Source: an uncultured Prevotella sp. (GTDB lineage Bacteria > Bacteroidota > Bacteroidia > Bacteroidales > Bacteroidaceae). Taken from it: a stretch of 64,000 nucleotides of DNA. Shown piece after piece: positions 27,069 through 35,024 of the stretch. Under the pieces are notes generated by a model, which ran no database searches, was not told the DNA's origin, and was given only the letters and a program-made list of their open reading frames with translations. The DNA is taken from assembly GCA_900553465.1 (NCBI GenBank), contig USDT01000007.1, positions 16,516 to 80,515 on the forward strand, read 5' to 3'. The translations under genes were made by a program, and so were the position numbers. Position 1 is the first letter of the stretch; each line of letters begins with the position of its first letter.

Positions 27069-28031
27069 TTATGAAGCAACAAGACCTATCTTTTCTCCGA
27101 AGAAGGAATCGCATACCCCGTACACATGCTTGATGGAGCATTCATATTTTGAGTTCTCGCTGTCAAGACGGAAGCGGAATCCGTGATAGTCCCTGACTTC
27201 CAGTTTCAGTCTGACATCTTTCAGGAGTTCCATTTCCAGGAGGCTTCCACCGCCGTACATGGAGCTGAAGATGCCGCAGCAGTTGCCTTTGGGAATAATG
27301 ACTTCCCCAAGCGAGAATCCGGCATCATAAAGTTCCTGCAGGCTTACCTTGCCGATATAGGTCAGCAGGTTGGCACCGCAGCAGGAGTTGATGAGTTCAT
27401 GGTAGAACTGTTCATAGGATACCTGTTCCTTGCCGTCCCTGTATTTTTTGTCGGGGAACCGGCCATATACCGTGTAGCCTTTCTCCACCAGCATTTTCTT
27501 CACTTTGGCTGGATTGAGGTTCAGCGCGTCTATCATATCCCCGAAATAGGATTCCTTGTACCGGTATCCTTCCTGCGATTCCAGCCAGTTGGAATTGATG
27601 CAGTCGTAGTTTGACAGCATCTCGACACACACGGGGATGTCATCCGTGTTTTTGAGAAGTTCTTTCAGCGTGTCAGAGTCGTTTCTGTCATAGATTTCTT
27701 CCCTGATTTCGTCTTCGTGTTCTTGAAAGAACTTGTCCACTTCCTCTTCCCCGAAATCATGGAAACGGATACATTCATCCTTCAGCTTTGAGACGATTTC
27801 ACGGACAGCTTCCCATTCCGCGTCATTGTACCATTCGTCCACTTTCTCCCACAGGCTTTCACAGCTCTTTTCTTCCAGACACTTCTGGATGGTGTCACGG
27901 CAGTTGTCGAGATTGTCGTTGTAGTCCACCCATACCAGCGTGTAGGACTTGTCCATGAGCGATTTCACGAATTCCATTGTCAGTCTTTCCTGTTCTTCCA
28001 TTTCTGTTGTCAGTCTTTCCTGTTCTTCCAT
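27069..28031 (-). CDS. Large acidic accessory protein with an internal N-terminal duplication
   Basis: 320 residues, clearly rich in Asp and Glu in its first half (EKSCESLWEKVDEWYND, EEEVDKFFQEHEDEIREEI). A 30-bp tandem duplication (27979-28038) repeats TEMEEQERLT at the N-terminus and leaves two possible starts, 28031 and 28001. The C-terminal half has CCG pairs (NSCCGANLL, PKGNCCGIFSS). No family recognised. Acidic content is compatible with, but does not prove, a DNA-mimic role. Confidence 0.7.
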   Translation of the reverse strand: MEEQERLTTEMEEQERLTMEFVKSLMDKSYTLVWVDYNDNLDNCRDTIQKCLEEKSCESLWEKVDEWYNDAEWEAVREIVSKLKDECIRFHDFGEEEVDKFFQEHEDEIREEIYDRNDSDTLKELLKNTDDIPVCVEMLSNYDCINSNWLESQEGYRYKESYFGDMIDALNLNPAKVKKMLVEKGYTVYGRFPDKKYRDGKEQVSYEQFYHELINSCCGANLLTYIGKVSLQELYDAGFSLGEVIIPKGNCCGIFSSMYGGGSLLEMELLKDVRLKLEVRDYHGFRFRLDSENSKYECSIKHVYGVCDSFFGEKIGLVAS

Positions 28032-28038
28032 TTCTGTT
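27979..28038. repeat. 30-bp tandem duplication at a gene start
   Basis: Two 30-bp units (27979-28008, 28009-28038) duplicate ten codons around the start of the 320-residue gene. Perfect or nearly so, hence recent. Confidence 0.85.
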
Positions 28039-28090
28039 ACCTGTGTACGGCAGGATTCTGTTTCCCGTACATGTCGTTTATAAATGAGAA

Positions 28091-28110
28091 GAGCGACCTT
28101 TCGGCCGCTC
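28091..28110 (-). terminator. Terminator after the 91-residue gene
   Basis: GAGCGGCC and GGTCGCTC around a GAAA loop on the minus strand, followed by TTCTCATTT. Confidence 0.6.
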
Positions 28111-28127
28111 CCTTGTCATTCGTTCTC

Positions 28128-28403
28128 TTACTTGAGCCTTTCATATTTCTCTGTTTCCATTTCCGTTTTGCCGTCGAAGTGGAAATGTGCCATATGACCG
28201 TATCCGGTTTTAGGCTCACCGCCGCATTTGTGCAGTGCGGTGTCTATTTCCCAGTCGGTATCACCGATGCCGAGGGATATGTATGTCCCTCTGAGCATAC
28301 ACCCGGCCAGTCTCAGTGCGGCATCCTTCCTTTTTTCCCGGCGGAGCCTGTCAAATGCCGCGAGCGCGATTTCCCGGTTGGGTATTTTTATCGTAGTTTC
28401 CAT
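28128..28403 (-). CDS. Unknown small ICE protein
   Basis: 91 residues, soluble. Begins METTIKIPNREIALAAFDRLR, with many Arg/Lys. KRKDAALRLAGCMLRGTYISL follows. Close spacing (12 bases) to the next upstream gene and a terminator after the stop suggest it ends a transcription unit that begins at ardA. Function unknown. Confidence 0.65.
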   Translation of the reverse strand: METTIKIPNREIALAAFDRLRREKRKDAALRLAGCMLRGTYISLGIGDTDWEIDTALHKCGGEPKTGYGHMAHFHFDGKTEMETEKYERLK

Positions 28404-28415
28404 ATCGTTTCATTT

Positions 28416-28730
28416 TCAGTTTGCCGTTTCCTTGTCTTTCCCGCTGTCTTTTGCTGCCAGGACACCGAAAGGCAGATCGAGTATCCTGTGGTTAAAACAC
28501 AGCGTTGAATTGTAGTCCGTGCGTTGCCAGAGGGTAAAATGGTCTCCGGCGAACGACCATCTGAAATAGCCTGACAGTGAGCCGAACTGCGGATTGACAT
28601 TCCTGCTTATGAGGAAGCGGTTCACGTCCACGATGTGTCCCGCCGTCAGTAGTATGTTCAGTATTTCCACGAATGCCAGCTGCGAGTATGGGTCGATAGG
28701 CATTACAGGTCCTTTGAAGTTGATTTCCAT
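28416..28730 (-). CDS. Unknown small ICE protein
   Basis: 104 residues, soluble. Contains LAFVEILNILLTAGHIVDVNRFL and YFRWSFAGDHFTLWQRTDYN. Sits between the ArdA-like gene and the 91-residue gene with 12-base gaps. No family recognised. Confidence 0.65.
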   Translation of the reverse strand: MEINFKGPVMPIDPYSQLAFVEILNILLTAGHIVDVNRFLISRNVNPQFGSLSGYFRWSFAGDHFTLWQRTDYNSTLCFNHRILDLPFGVLAAKDSGKDKETAN

Positions 28731-28742
28731 ATCTTTTGTCTT

Positions 28743-29234
28743 TTAGTCATAATTGTCATCAAATATTTCGTAACGGAATGGAAGCATGTCGCAGTAGTAG
28801 CTTGATACGCCCGTGTATATCAGGGCATCTTCTCCCGTGTCCGCGTCTTCTTCCGTTTCCGTGACGGTATCCCCGTACAGGTCATGGTAGTGTGATACCA
28901 TCATGTGCGGGTCATCCGTGGTGATGTCATATCCGTAACTTCTGCTCCAGCTTATGAAAAACTCCGTTTCTTCCTCTTCGAGCCTTTCAAGGGCATCCCT
29001 GATCTCGAAGAAGTTGGGACAGAGCCATTCACGGCTGATCAGTGTGTCCGGAATGTTTTCCCATTTCGGATACCGGTATTCCGGTTCCTTTTCCCCGGGA
29101 AACAGGTCGGAACAGGCACTCAGGAACTCGCCCATGTCGCTGTAGTCGGACAGGTGCAGCCAGTAGTCCCTGTAATCCTTTATGTCAATGAGATGCTGTG
29201 TGGTCACGGCAATCTCTGCATTGTTCAGATCCAT
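28743..29234 (-). CDS. ardA: ArdA-like antirestriction protein
   Basis: 163 residues, strongly acidic. LHLSDYSDMGEFLSACSDLF, EYRYPKWENIPDTLISREW and FFEIRDALERLEEEETEFF follow the ArdA pattern (LSDYSD...FxxACxxL, WENIP...LI...WL). ArdA mimics B-form DNA and blocks type I restriction enzymes. It lies directly downstream of long-hairpin copy 2 and heads a small minus-strand unit. Family call is from pattern memory and moderately firm. The hairpin-gene pairing is a central observation of this window. Confidence 0.72.
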   Translation of the reverse strand: MDLNNAEIAVTTQHLIDIKDYRDYWLHLSDYSDMGEFLSACSDLFPGEKEPEYRYPKWENIPDTLISREWLCPNFFEIRDALERLEEEETEFFISWSRSYGYDITTDDPHMMVSHYHDLYGDTVTETEEDADTGEDALIYTGVSSYYCDMLPFRYEIFDDNYD

Positions 29235-29270
29235 ATTACTTGTCTTTTATGTATGTGGATGCCGGGGATT

Positions 29271-29426
29271 CCATTCCACCGACCTCGACAAGGTGCCGTG
29301 TCCCGGCTGTGCAGGGTTTTTCGGGAAAATACCGCAGCTCCGCGAGGATGATTTTCCTGAAAACCGCCTGCGGCCTGACCTTGCTCAGCCGATGGGGACG
29401 CGGCTTACCTTTGTCGGTGGGAATGG
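29271..29426 (-). ncRNA. Conserved long hairpin, copy 2, upstream of ardA
   Basis: Outer stem 29271-29283 with 29413-29426 (13 pairs, one bulge); GCCGTGTCCC 29295-29304 with 29395-29404; CGGCTG 29304-29309 with 29386-29391; GCAGG 29311-29315 with 29367-29371; GGTTTTTC 29315-29322 with 29359-29365; GGAAAAT 29324-29330 with 29351-29357. The internal loop again has ATACCGC and GCGAGGATGAT. The far arm reaches to within 31 bases of the methylase gene end; the near arm is 36 bases from the ardA start. Confidence 0.78.
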
Positions 29427-29456
29427 AACTCCCGGTCTTCTTCATACGGTTCATAT

Positions 29457-32400
29457 TTATTCTGTTATGCGCTGGCTTCCCCAGCTGATGTGTATTTTGC
29501 CTTCACTGTCCTGCGTGCGGATGAGCAGGCTGTCGATGACAGACATTGTGATGTCGAACTCCTCGAAGATTTCTGACTGTTCCTTGACCTCACCGGTCTT
29601 GATGAATTCGTTCAGACGCTCCTTGGTCAGTACCAGTGCCATCAGGTTCTGTTCGACCGAATCTTCGTAGGTGACGTAGTGGACATCCTTCATTTCTTTG
29701 GAATCGAGACGGATGAAACGGAAGTAGAACTGTTCCATACGGGGGATGTTCCACTGCAGGGATTCCAGTATCACGTCGTTGCAGGTAGGTATGTTCACGG
29801 AGCTGCTCAGGCTCTGCTGTGTGCATATCAGGATGCCGTTGATGGTGGAGTCGAATTCGGTCACGATGCTCTGTCGTTTCTTGAAGGCTACATCTCCCTT
29901 GACCACAAATACAGGTCTGTCGGGAAAATGTTCCCGGATATAGCTCTCGTAGAGGTCGAAGGCCGCCAATGTGGTACATCCGATGGCAACCTTACCCGGT
30001 ATTGTCCTTATGAGCCTTTCAATATAGCGGGTCTTGGAAGGATAACTGTCACCGTAGTATCCCTCTATCAGGTGAGGTACCGAACAGGCTTTGATAAGCA
30101 GCTTGATCTGCCTCATGAGTCTCAGTCCTGCATCCTTTTTCGTGTCTCCCGTGCTGTTGTAGTACAGCTCACAGATGCGGCAGAATTCCTCGATGATGAC
30201 ACGGTATACCTCGTGTTCTCCTTCCGAGGGACGGACGGTATGTGTCCGTATCCGGTATTTCTCTCCTGCGAAGTCCCTGAATTTACGCGTGATGACCGTC
30301 TTGCCGATAAGTTCGGAGAGTTCGTCCTTGTTGTACACGTCCTGGTTCTGTTTCTCGATGCCGAATACAGTGGCTTTCCCCGGACAGTGGCAGGCACGGA
30401 AAAGGACATGCCCCCTGAAGGCGGGGAACGGTGTTCCGTAATCCGGGTTGTTCTCTTCCTCTATCTCGTGGTCCCTGTTTTCGTGGTAGACCTGCGGGCT
30501 CCAGCATATCATGTTTACGGAGTTGTTGTAGAGTAGTTCGAACTGGCTGTACAGTTCCGCGATGTTGTTGCGGGTGGTTGTTCCCGTGTCGAGGATCTTG
30601 TACCTGAGCCTCCTGAATATGCACAGGATGTTTCTTGTACGCTGCGATGTGGGATTGGTGATTTCGTCCGACTCGTCGAAGACAAGGCACAGCTTGCCGG
30701 AAGTGCGTTTCACGAAACGCATCAGTCCTCTTTTCAGTTTCCGGAGCATGGAGGTGGAGACGACAAGGAATGTCCCTTCCGGTATGTTGTTGAGGTCGCC
30801 GGCGGTCTGTATTGTACGGAAGCGTTCCTTGTTTATGGTAAGGAACGGTATCCAGGTCATGTTGGTGGCGATGGCCGGGGCAAGTATGATGACGTTCTTT
30901 GCCTTTCTGAACTTGAGCAGGTATTTCGCCCTGTGATAGACGGCGGCAGTCTTGCCTGAACCCTGCTGCCAGTTCAGCAGGGCGTAGCGTTTCTGCAACA
31001 CGAGGTTCAGGTCGTGTTTCTGCAAGTCCGTGAATTCGCAGACTTCACCGTCCTTGTTGATGAATGTGGTGCGGTCCAGGTATTCCTTCAGGCCGGCATC
31101 TTCCCGCATTTCCGCAAACTGGAGATTCTGGGTCTCGTATTGCCTCTGTTTGCGCCGTATCAGTTTACTGGCGGCACGGATCTGCCGCATGTTCTTTTCT
31201 GTGACGTTTTCCGGCATCGGGAGTTCGGCCCTTCCGAGTATGAGGTCGTTGATGCCTGCGGCCTTGTGCGTGACCTTGTCAAGCAGACGCGGGGCATATT
31301 GCTTCAGCTTGAAGCCGTAGGATGTCTTCACCAATGCCACTTCCTTGCGCTGCACCACGTTCTGCGAGGTGATGTACCTGCGGATGATGCCGAGAACCTT
31401 GCCGGTGGTCAGCTTCTTGCGTTCCCATTCCTTTATCTGTTCCCGGGTGGCATTTTCCGGCGGTTTCTGGTTGCGGAATTTGGACACCAGCGCCTCCGCC
31501 TTTTCGACATGCCTGTTCAGCACGGCATGGGCTTTCAGCTCGTACATGTATTTGGCGAGCCTGTACTCGAACTGTTCCAGCTCTTCTTTGTCTATATGGT
31601 TGCACTCCCGCATCAGCTGGAGGCGCAGCCGGTGTTTCATTTTCCGCATTTCGGCTATGCGTTTCTTCAGCTCATCCATGCTGACAAACTCTTCCGCGTT
31701 GTACGGCTGCATTTCAATATGGAGGGAACGGCGGAGGAATACCATGATTTTTGTTGCGAAATTCTGCACGCCCACCGTAGAGAAGGCTGAATGTTCCAGC
31801 CTGGTCTGGCCGATGAAGGAGAAATTCGAGTTGATTTTCGCCACGCGTGTCTTTTCCCAGAACTCGTTCTGCATGAAGGAGAGAGGGACGATGACCATCA
31901 GGATTCCGGCAGGGTTGAGCACGTCATAAGCCTTGTCCATGTAGAATTCCTGCGACAGCCTGTAATCAAATTTCAGGTTGAAGGGCGGATTTCCGACAAT
32001 GATGTCGAAACGCTGTTCGGGATTGTACAGCTGTATGTCGCATTTCTCGATATGAGCTTCCGGGTAGAGGTATCTGGCAACGGCCACCGCCTTGCCGTCA
32101 ATGTCGAATCCGTAGGCATTGTGCAGGTTGGGCAGATGGTTGAAGAAGTTGCCCATGCCGCAGCACATGTCAAGTACCATTTCCGCCGATGTCGGAGAAA
32201 GGGTCTCCACCATGCTTCGGCATATGTCGTGCGGGGTGAAGAACTGTCCCATCTCGAATTCCTTCTTGGCCTCGGCGTATTCATGGTAGCTGGTGAAATC
32301 CGCCTGCCTGAGGTTGTGCAGTCCTCCAATTCCCGTGTAGCAGTTGTAGATGCTTTCCTTCGGAACGAGGTCCTTGCCGGAGTCTATGGCGAAAAGGATT

Positions 32401-32459
32401 TTCTCGTTGATCTCGGCACGCCTGTCCTGAGGAATCTGTTGGGGTATGATGGCATACAT
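29457..32459 (-). CDS. DNA methylase / SNF2-like helicase fusion
   Basis: 1000 residues. N-terminal N6-adenine methylase domain (about 70-260): MVLDMCCGMGNFFNHLPN (SAM-binding) and DIIVGNPPFNL (catalytic NPPF). C-terminal superfamily-2 helicase domain (about 480-960): NWQQGSGKTAAVYH (Walker A), CLVFDESDEI (Walker B), LDTGTTTRNN, and a later conserved helicase region. A charged coiled-coil linker lies between (about 280-420). Such fusions occur in Bacteroidales conjugative transposons and may modify incoming DNA or remodel it. It needs only the host SAM and ATP. Neighbouring ardA and the two hairpins support an early-transfer role. Confidence 0.9.
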   Translation of the reverse strand: MYAIIPQQIPQDRRAEINEKILFAIDSGKDLVPKESIYNCYTGIGGLHNLRQADFTSYHEYAEAKKEFEMGQFFTPHDICRSMVETLSPTSAEMVLDMCCGMGNFFNHLPNLHNAYGFDIDGKAVAVARYLYPEAHIEKCDIQLYNPEQRFDIIVGNPPFNLKFDYRLSQEFYMDKAYDVLNPAGILMVIVPLSFMQNEFWEKTRVAKINSNFSFIGQTRLEHSAFSTVGVQNFATKIMVFLRRSLHIEMQPYNAEEFVSMDELKKRIAEMRKMKHRLRLQLMRECNHIDKEELEQFEYRLAKYMYELKAHAVLNRHVEKAEALVSKFRNQKPPENATREQIKEWERKKLTTGKVLGIIRRYITSQNVVQRKEVALVKTSYGFKLKQYAPRLLDKVTHKAAGINDLILGRAELPMPENVTEKNMRQIRAASKLIRRKQRQYETQNLQFAEMREDAGLKEYLDRTTFINKDGEVCEFTDLQKHDLNLVLQKRYALLNWQQGSGKTAAVYHRAKYLLKFRKAKNVIILAPAIATNMTWIPFLTINKERFRTIQTAGDLNNIPEGTFLVVSTSMLRKLKRGLMRFVKRTSGKLCLVFDESDEITNPTSQRTRNILCIFRRLRYKILDTGTTTRNNIAELYSQFELLYNNSVNMICWSPQVYHENRDHEIEEENNPDYGTPFPAFRGHVLFRACHCPGKATVFGIEKQNQDVYNKDELSELIGKTVITRKFRDFAGEKYRIRTHTVRPSEGEHEVYRVIIEEFCRICELYYNSTGDTKKDAGLRLMRQIKLLIKACSVPHLIEGYYGDSYPSKTRYIERLIRTIPGKVAIGCTTLAAFDLYESYIREHFPDRPVFVVKGDVAFKKRQSIVTEFDSTINGILICTQQSLSSSVNIPTCNDVILESLQWNIPRMEQFYFRFIRLDSKEMKDVHYVTYEDSVEQNLMALVLTKERLNEFIKTGEVKEQSEIFEEFDITMSVIDSLLIRTQDSEGKIHISWGSQRITE

Positions 32460-32489
32460 GTCTTTTCTTTTTTAATGGTTGGAAACGAA

Positions 32490-32520
32490 GACACCCCGCA
32501 AGGATGTCTTACGGGGTGTC
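32490..32520 (-). terminator. Hairpin upstream of the methylase-helicase gene
   Basis: GACACCCCG (32490-32498) pairs perfectly with CGGGGTGTC (32512-32520). It lies between the stop at 32540 and the start at 32459 in the same strand, so it may be an internal attenuator. Followed by only a weak T-run. Confidence 0.6.
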
Positions 32521-32539
32521 TGAATAAGTATTTCATGAA

Positions 32540-33481
32540 TCACTCTTCTCTGAGTGTGATTTCATCCAGCCGTAGCCTTCTGTAGCAGTTCTCTGCGGCC
32601 TGACTGTCCTTGAAGCGTACGTCGATGCGTCCGTTCTTGTAGAACTTGATCTGTTCTGCGTTGCTCAGGGTGAGGTTGTACCATTCGGTTATATCCACAT
32701 CGCGTCTGTCAAGGCCGATGACCATACCGCTTGAACCGTTTATCACATCATCTGCCCCGTATGCGATACCTTCGCAGAAAATGTCCACTTTCCTTCCGCA
32801 GTCATACGAGAACTCATATTCCCGGTGGTATTCCAGATGGATGCTGTCCCAGGACACGATGTCAGGGAAAGTTATCTTGTCCTTTTTCAGTTCGGGCTTC
32901 ACCTTGCTCCAGCGGGAAGGCTGTACCGTTTTCAGGAAACGGGCCAGCAGTTCTTCCTCTGCGGTCTCACGGAAACTTTTTCCGCCGAGGTGTTCAATGA
33001 CCATATCCACGTAAGTCTGGTAGACCGGACGGAATCCCATGCGCATGGCCTTCTCGTCGATTACAGGAATGGGTACATCTACATTGTAGGTCCTGTTGAA
33101 ATAGGAAATGATGCGATTCGCGAAATTCGCGTTGGCATTGCAGTTGTTGTCCGCAAGCTCGTTGATGAGGTCAAACGGTTTGAATTCGTTGTGGGTATAG
33201 TCATCTTCCCCGCTGTTGTTGAAATAGAAATTCCGTATGGAGACCTTACCGTTATCCTCATACTTGAAGCTCTTGATTTCCCGATACCGTTCCGCTTCTT
33301 CCTTGAAGATGTCATACCATCGGTCGATACGGTCAAGTGTCCTGTAGAGCTGGTCCTGCTGTAGCTGGCAATACTGCCGGTCCTGTTCTGTAATTTTGTC
33401 CTCGTTCCTTACTTGCACGTTCAGGATACCTGTAAGCAGGTCAGTGTGGCTGCCTGCTGTTCTTGTTGCTGTTGTCTGCAT
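32540..33481 (-). CDS. Unknown ICE accessory protein
   Basis: 313 residues, soluble. The N-terminal half is helical (QQDQLYRTLDRIDRWYDIFKEEAERY); the C-terminal half contains FSYDCGRKVDIFCEGIAYG and WYNLTLSNAEQIKFYKNGR. No catalytic motif I recognise. It is located 12 bases after the DUF4121 gene and upstream of the methylase, in an apparent operon starting at 34324. Confidence 0.65.
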   Translation of the reverse strand: MQTTATRTAGSHTDLLTGILNVQVRNEDKITEQDRQYCQLQQDQLYRTLDRIDRWYDIFKEEAERYREIKSFKYEDNGKVSIRNFYFNNSGEDDYTHNEFKPFDLINELADNNCNANANFANRIISYFNRTYNVDVPIPVIDEKAMRMGFRPVYQTYVDMVIEHLGGKSFRETAEEELLARFLKTVQPSRWSKVKPELKKDKITFPDIVSWDSIHLEYHREYEFSYDCGRKVDIFCEGIAYGADDVINGSSGMVIGLDRRDVDITEWYNLTLSNAEQIKFYKNGRIDVRFKDSQAAENCYRRLRLDEITLREE

Positions 33482-33493
33482 AACTGTATTGTT

Positions 33494-34324
33494 TTAGAGA
33501 TTGTCAATTTCGGGTTTGATACGGTAACAGTAGGTGATGTGGCTGTCCATGTCCTTGACCAGCTTGACCTGTTCGGGATGGAAGTTGAGACGCCGTTCCA
33601 TGGCCGGGGCATCTATCTTGTCCCATTCGTGCTGCGGCAGGAACCGGTTTTCATGTCGGAAACACCAGAGTACGATCTGGTTTTCCCAGTTGCCCTTGAA
33701 CACGGTTCCTTCATAGTCCTTCAGGAACTGCCGGAAGTCCTCTTCGGTCCTGAAAGCCATGTCGTAGCCCTGATACAGGTTGCGTGCGTCCGGACCCGTG
33801 TCCTTGGTCAAATAATACTGTCTCCATGTTTCCGTGGTGAAATCACCGTAGAGCGGATCAGGTTCGGAATAGGACCATAACGGTACTTTTGCCGTGAATG
33901 TGACGGCACCGTTGGCACACGCTCCGCAGTTTCCCCAGTCCTTGAATGCACCTTCCGTCCATCTGACGAATTTCAATTGCTTGGGGTCAATATGGTGGAA
34001 GGCCCCTCCGCTGACGCTCAGCCGGATATTGGCGTCCTGCTCCCATACAAAGGGAATATAAGGTTCTTCACAGATGGAAATCCGACCGCTCTCTTCATCA
34101 TTGTTTTCAATAAGGGCATTGCCGTAATATTTCCCGTATCTGTCCACATAGATGAGTCTGTCACCTATCTGTGGAGTCTTTTCCGAGCGTGTCCTTTCTA
34201 TCAGTTCCACATAGCCGTTGGCCATATCCACGTCCTGCTGTGTCAGCCGGTGTTCATGATCGTACAGAATGTTCAGTGGTTTGAGTGTTTCCACCGTGTA
34301 CTTGTTCTTTGTTGCCTGTAACAT
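33494..34324 (-). CDS. DUF4121 family protein
   Basis: 276 residues, soluble, with the DUF4121 signatures LTQQDVDMANGYVELIERTR, VSGGAFHHIDPKQLKFVRWT and NCGACANGAVTF. Function unknown, but the family is characteristic of Bacteroidales conjugative transposons. It begins 37 bases downstream of long-hairpin copy 3 and is the first gene of the operon that continues into the 313-residue and methylase genes. Confidence 0.8.
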   Translation of the reverse strand: MLQATKNKYTVETLKPLNILYDHEHRLTQQDVDMANGYVELIERTRSEKTPQIGDRLIYVDRYGKYYGNALIENNDEESGRISICEEPYIPFVWEQDANIRLSVSGGAFHHIDPKQLKFVRWTEGAFKDWGNCGACANGAVTFTAKVPLWSYSEPDPLYGDFTTETWRQYYLTKDTGPDARNLYQGYDMAFRTEEDFRQFLKDYEGTVFKGNWENQIVLWCFRHENRFLPQHEWDKIDAPAMERRLNFHPEQVKLVKDMDSHITYCYRIKPEIDNL

Positions 34325-34345
34325 AACATTTGATTTTTTGTTAGT

Positions 34346-34362
34346 CCGGCTTCTGGGGCCGG
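34346..34362. other. Short hairpin beside long hairpin copy 3
   Basis: CCGGC (34346-34350) and GCCGG (34358-34362), analogous to 22014-22030. Located 22-38 bases upstream of the DUF4121 start. Confidence 0.55.
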
Positions 34363-34533
34363 AGTTCCCATAACTACAGGCCTAAAAAGGTCGTGTTCCG
34401 TACATGCAAGGCTTCGGGAAAAAATACCGCAAGCCCTCCGGGGCGAGGATGATTTTTTCCACGAACCCGAAGGGCTTGGCCTTGCTTGTACGAGAAGAAC
34501 ACGAATTACCTTTGCCTGTGGTTATGGGGACTC
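34362..34533 (-). ncRNA. Conserved long hairpin, copy 3, upstream of DUF4121 operon
   Basis: Outer stem 34362-34381 with 34514-34533 (18 of 20 pairs, the rest G-T type); TCGTGTTC 34391-34398 with 34497-34504; CGTACA 34399-34404 with 34487-34492; GCAAGGC 34406-34412 with 34479-34485; CTTCGGG 34412-34418 with 34466-34472; GGAAAAAAT 34417-34425 with 34452-34460. Loop words ATACCGC and GCGAGGATGAT shared with copies 1 and 2. The near arm ends 37 bases from the start codon. Confidence 0.8.
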
Positions 34534-35024
34534 GGCTACGGTATGCTCGTTTTTCCCGATATGTTTTTATTCCGTAAGATTGCAGCCGTTTATATGGCCT
34601 TTTCAGAAAGAAATGTTATCTTTGCAAGTGAGATAAAGAGTTATTTGAAAGCATGAGAAATATGGCGGTTCGGAACAGTCCGGCTTTTTCTTATCCATTG
34701 CCCGTTCTCGTGCGAGTTTTATCCAATCTGTTGATAGTCAAATAAAACCTACCTGATTACAACAAATATAGCAAAAGGTGAGTGTAAAAAAATAAAATAG
34801 ACATGTTTTTTCAGACAAAACACATTATAATATTACTTAAAGTCACACCTTTTTATCAGCATTTCATAAGTTCTAACGCACCACAGCAGTCTCCGCGATG
34901 TGCACATTTTACTCTGCTTGTTAACTTATTTACGGTTTTTGCGAAAATCATTTCACAGGCAAAGAATAATATTAGTAAATTTGTGAACGGAGACAACCGT
35001 CTGAACACAAAAACATAAGCCATT
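34534..35024. other. ICE-chromosome transition
   Basis: No convincing gene. A short plus-strand frame (34653-34745, 30 codons) follows TATCTTTG at 34617-34624 and may be a truncated remnant. From about 34.75 kb the sequence becomes AT-rich and host-like, so the right end of the conjugative transposon probably lies between 34.55 and 34.80 kb. I see no definite attachment-site repeat. A TAAATTTG box at 34976-34983 may serve the AraC gene. Confidence 0.5.

Noticed and set aside
29236..29454. A 72-codon minus-strand frame running through long-hairpin copy 2
   Set aside because: The corresponding frames in copies 1 and 3 are shifted or stop early, while the stems are conserved by compensating changes. 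The hairpin explains the conservation better than a protein.
29679..30536. A 285-codon plus-strand frame opposite the methylase-helicase gene
   Set aside because: It is antisense to a protein with clear Walker and methylase motifs and has no features of its own.
34803..35018. A 71-codon plus-strand frame before the AraC gene
   Set aside because: AT-rich leader region, no recognisable protein features, and the frame overlaps the promoter of the AraC gene.
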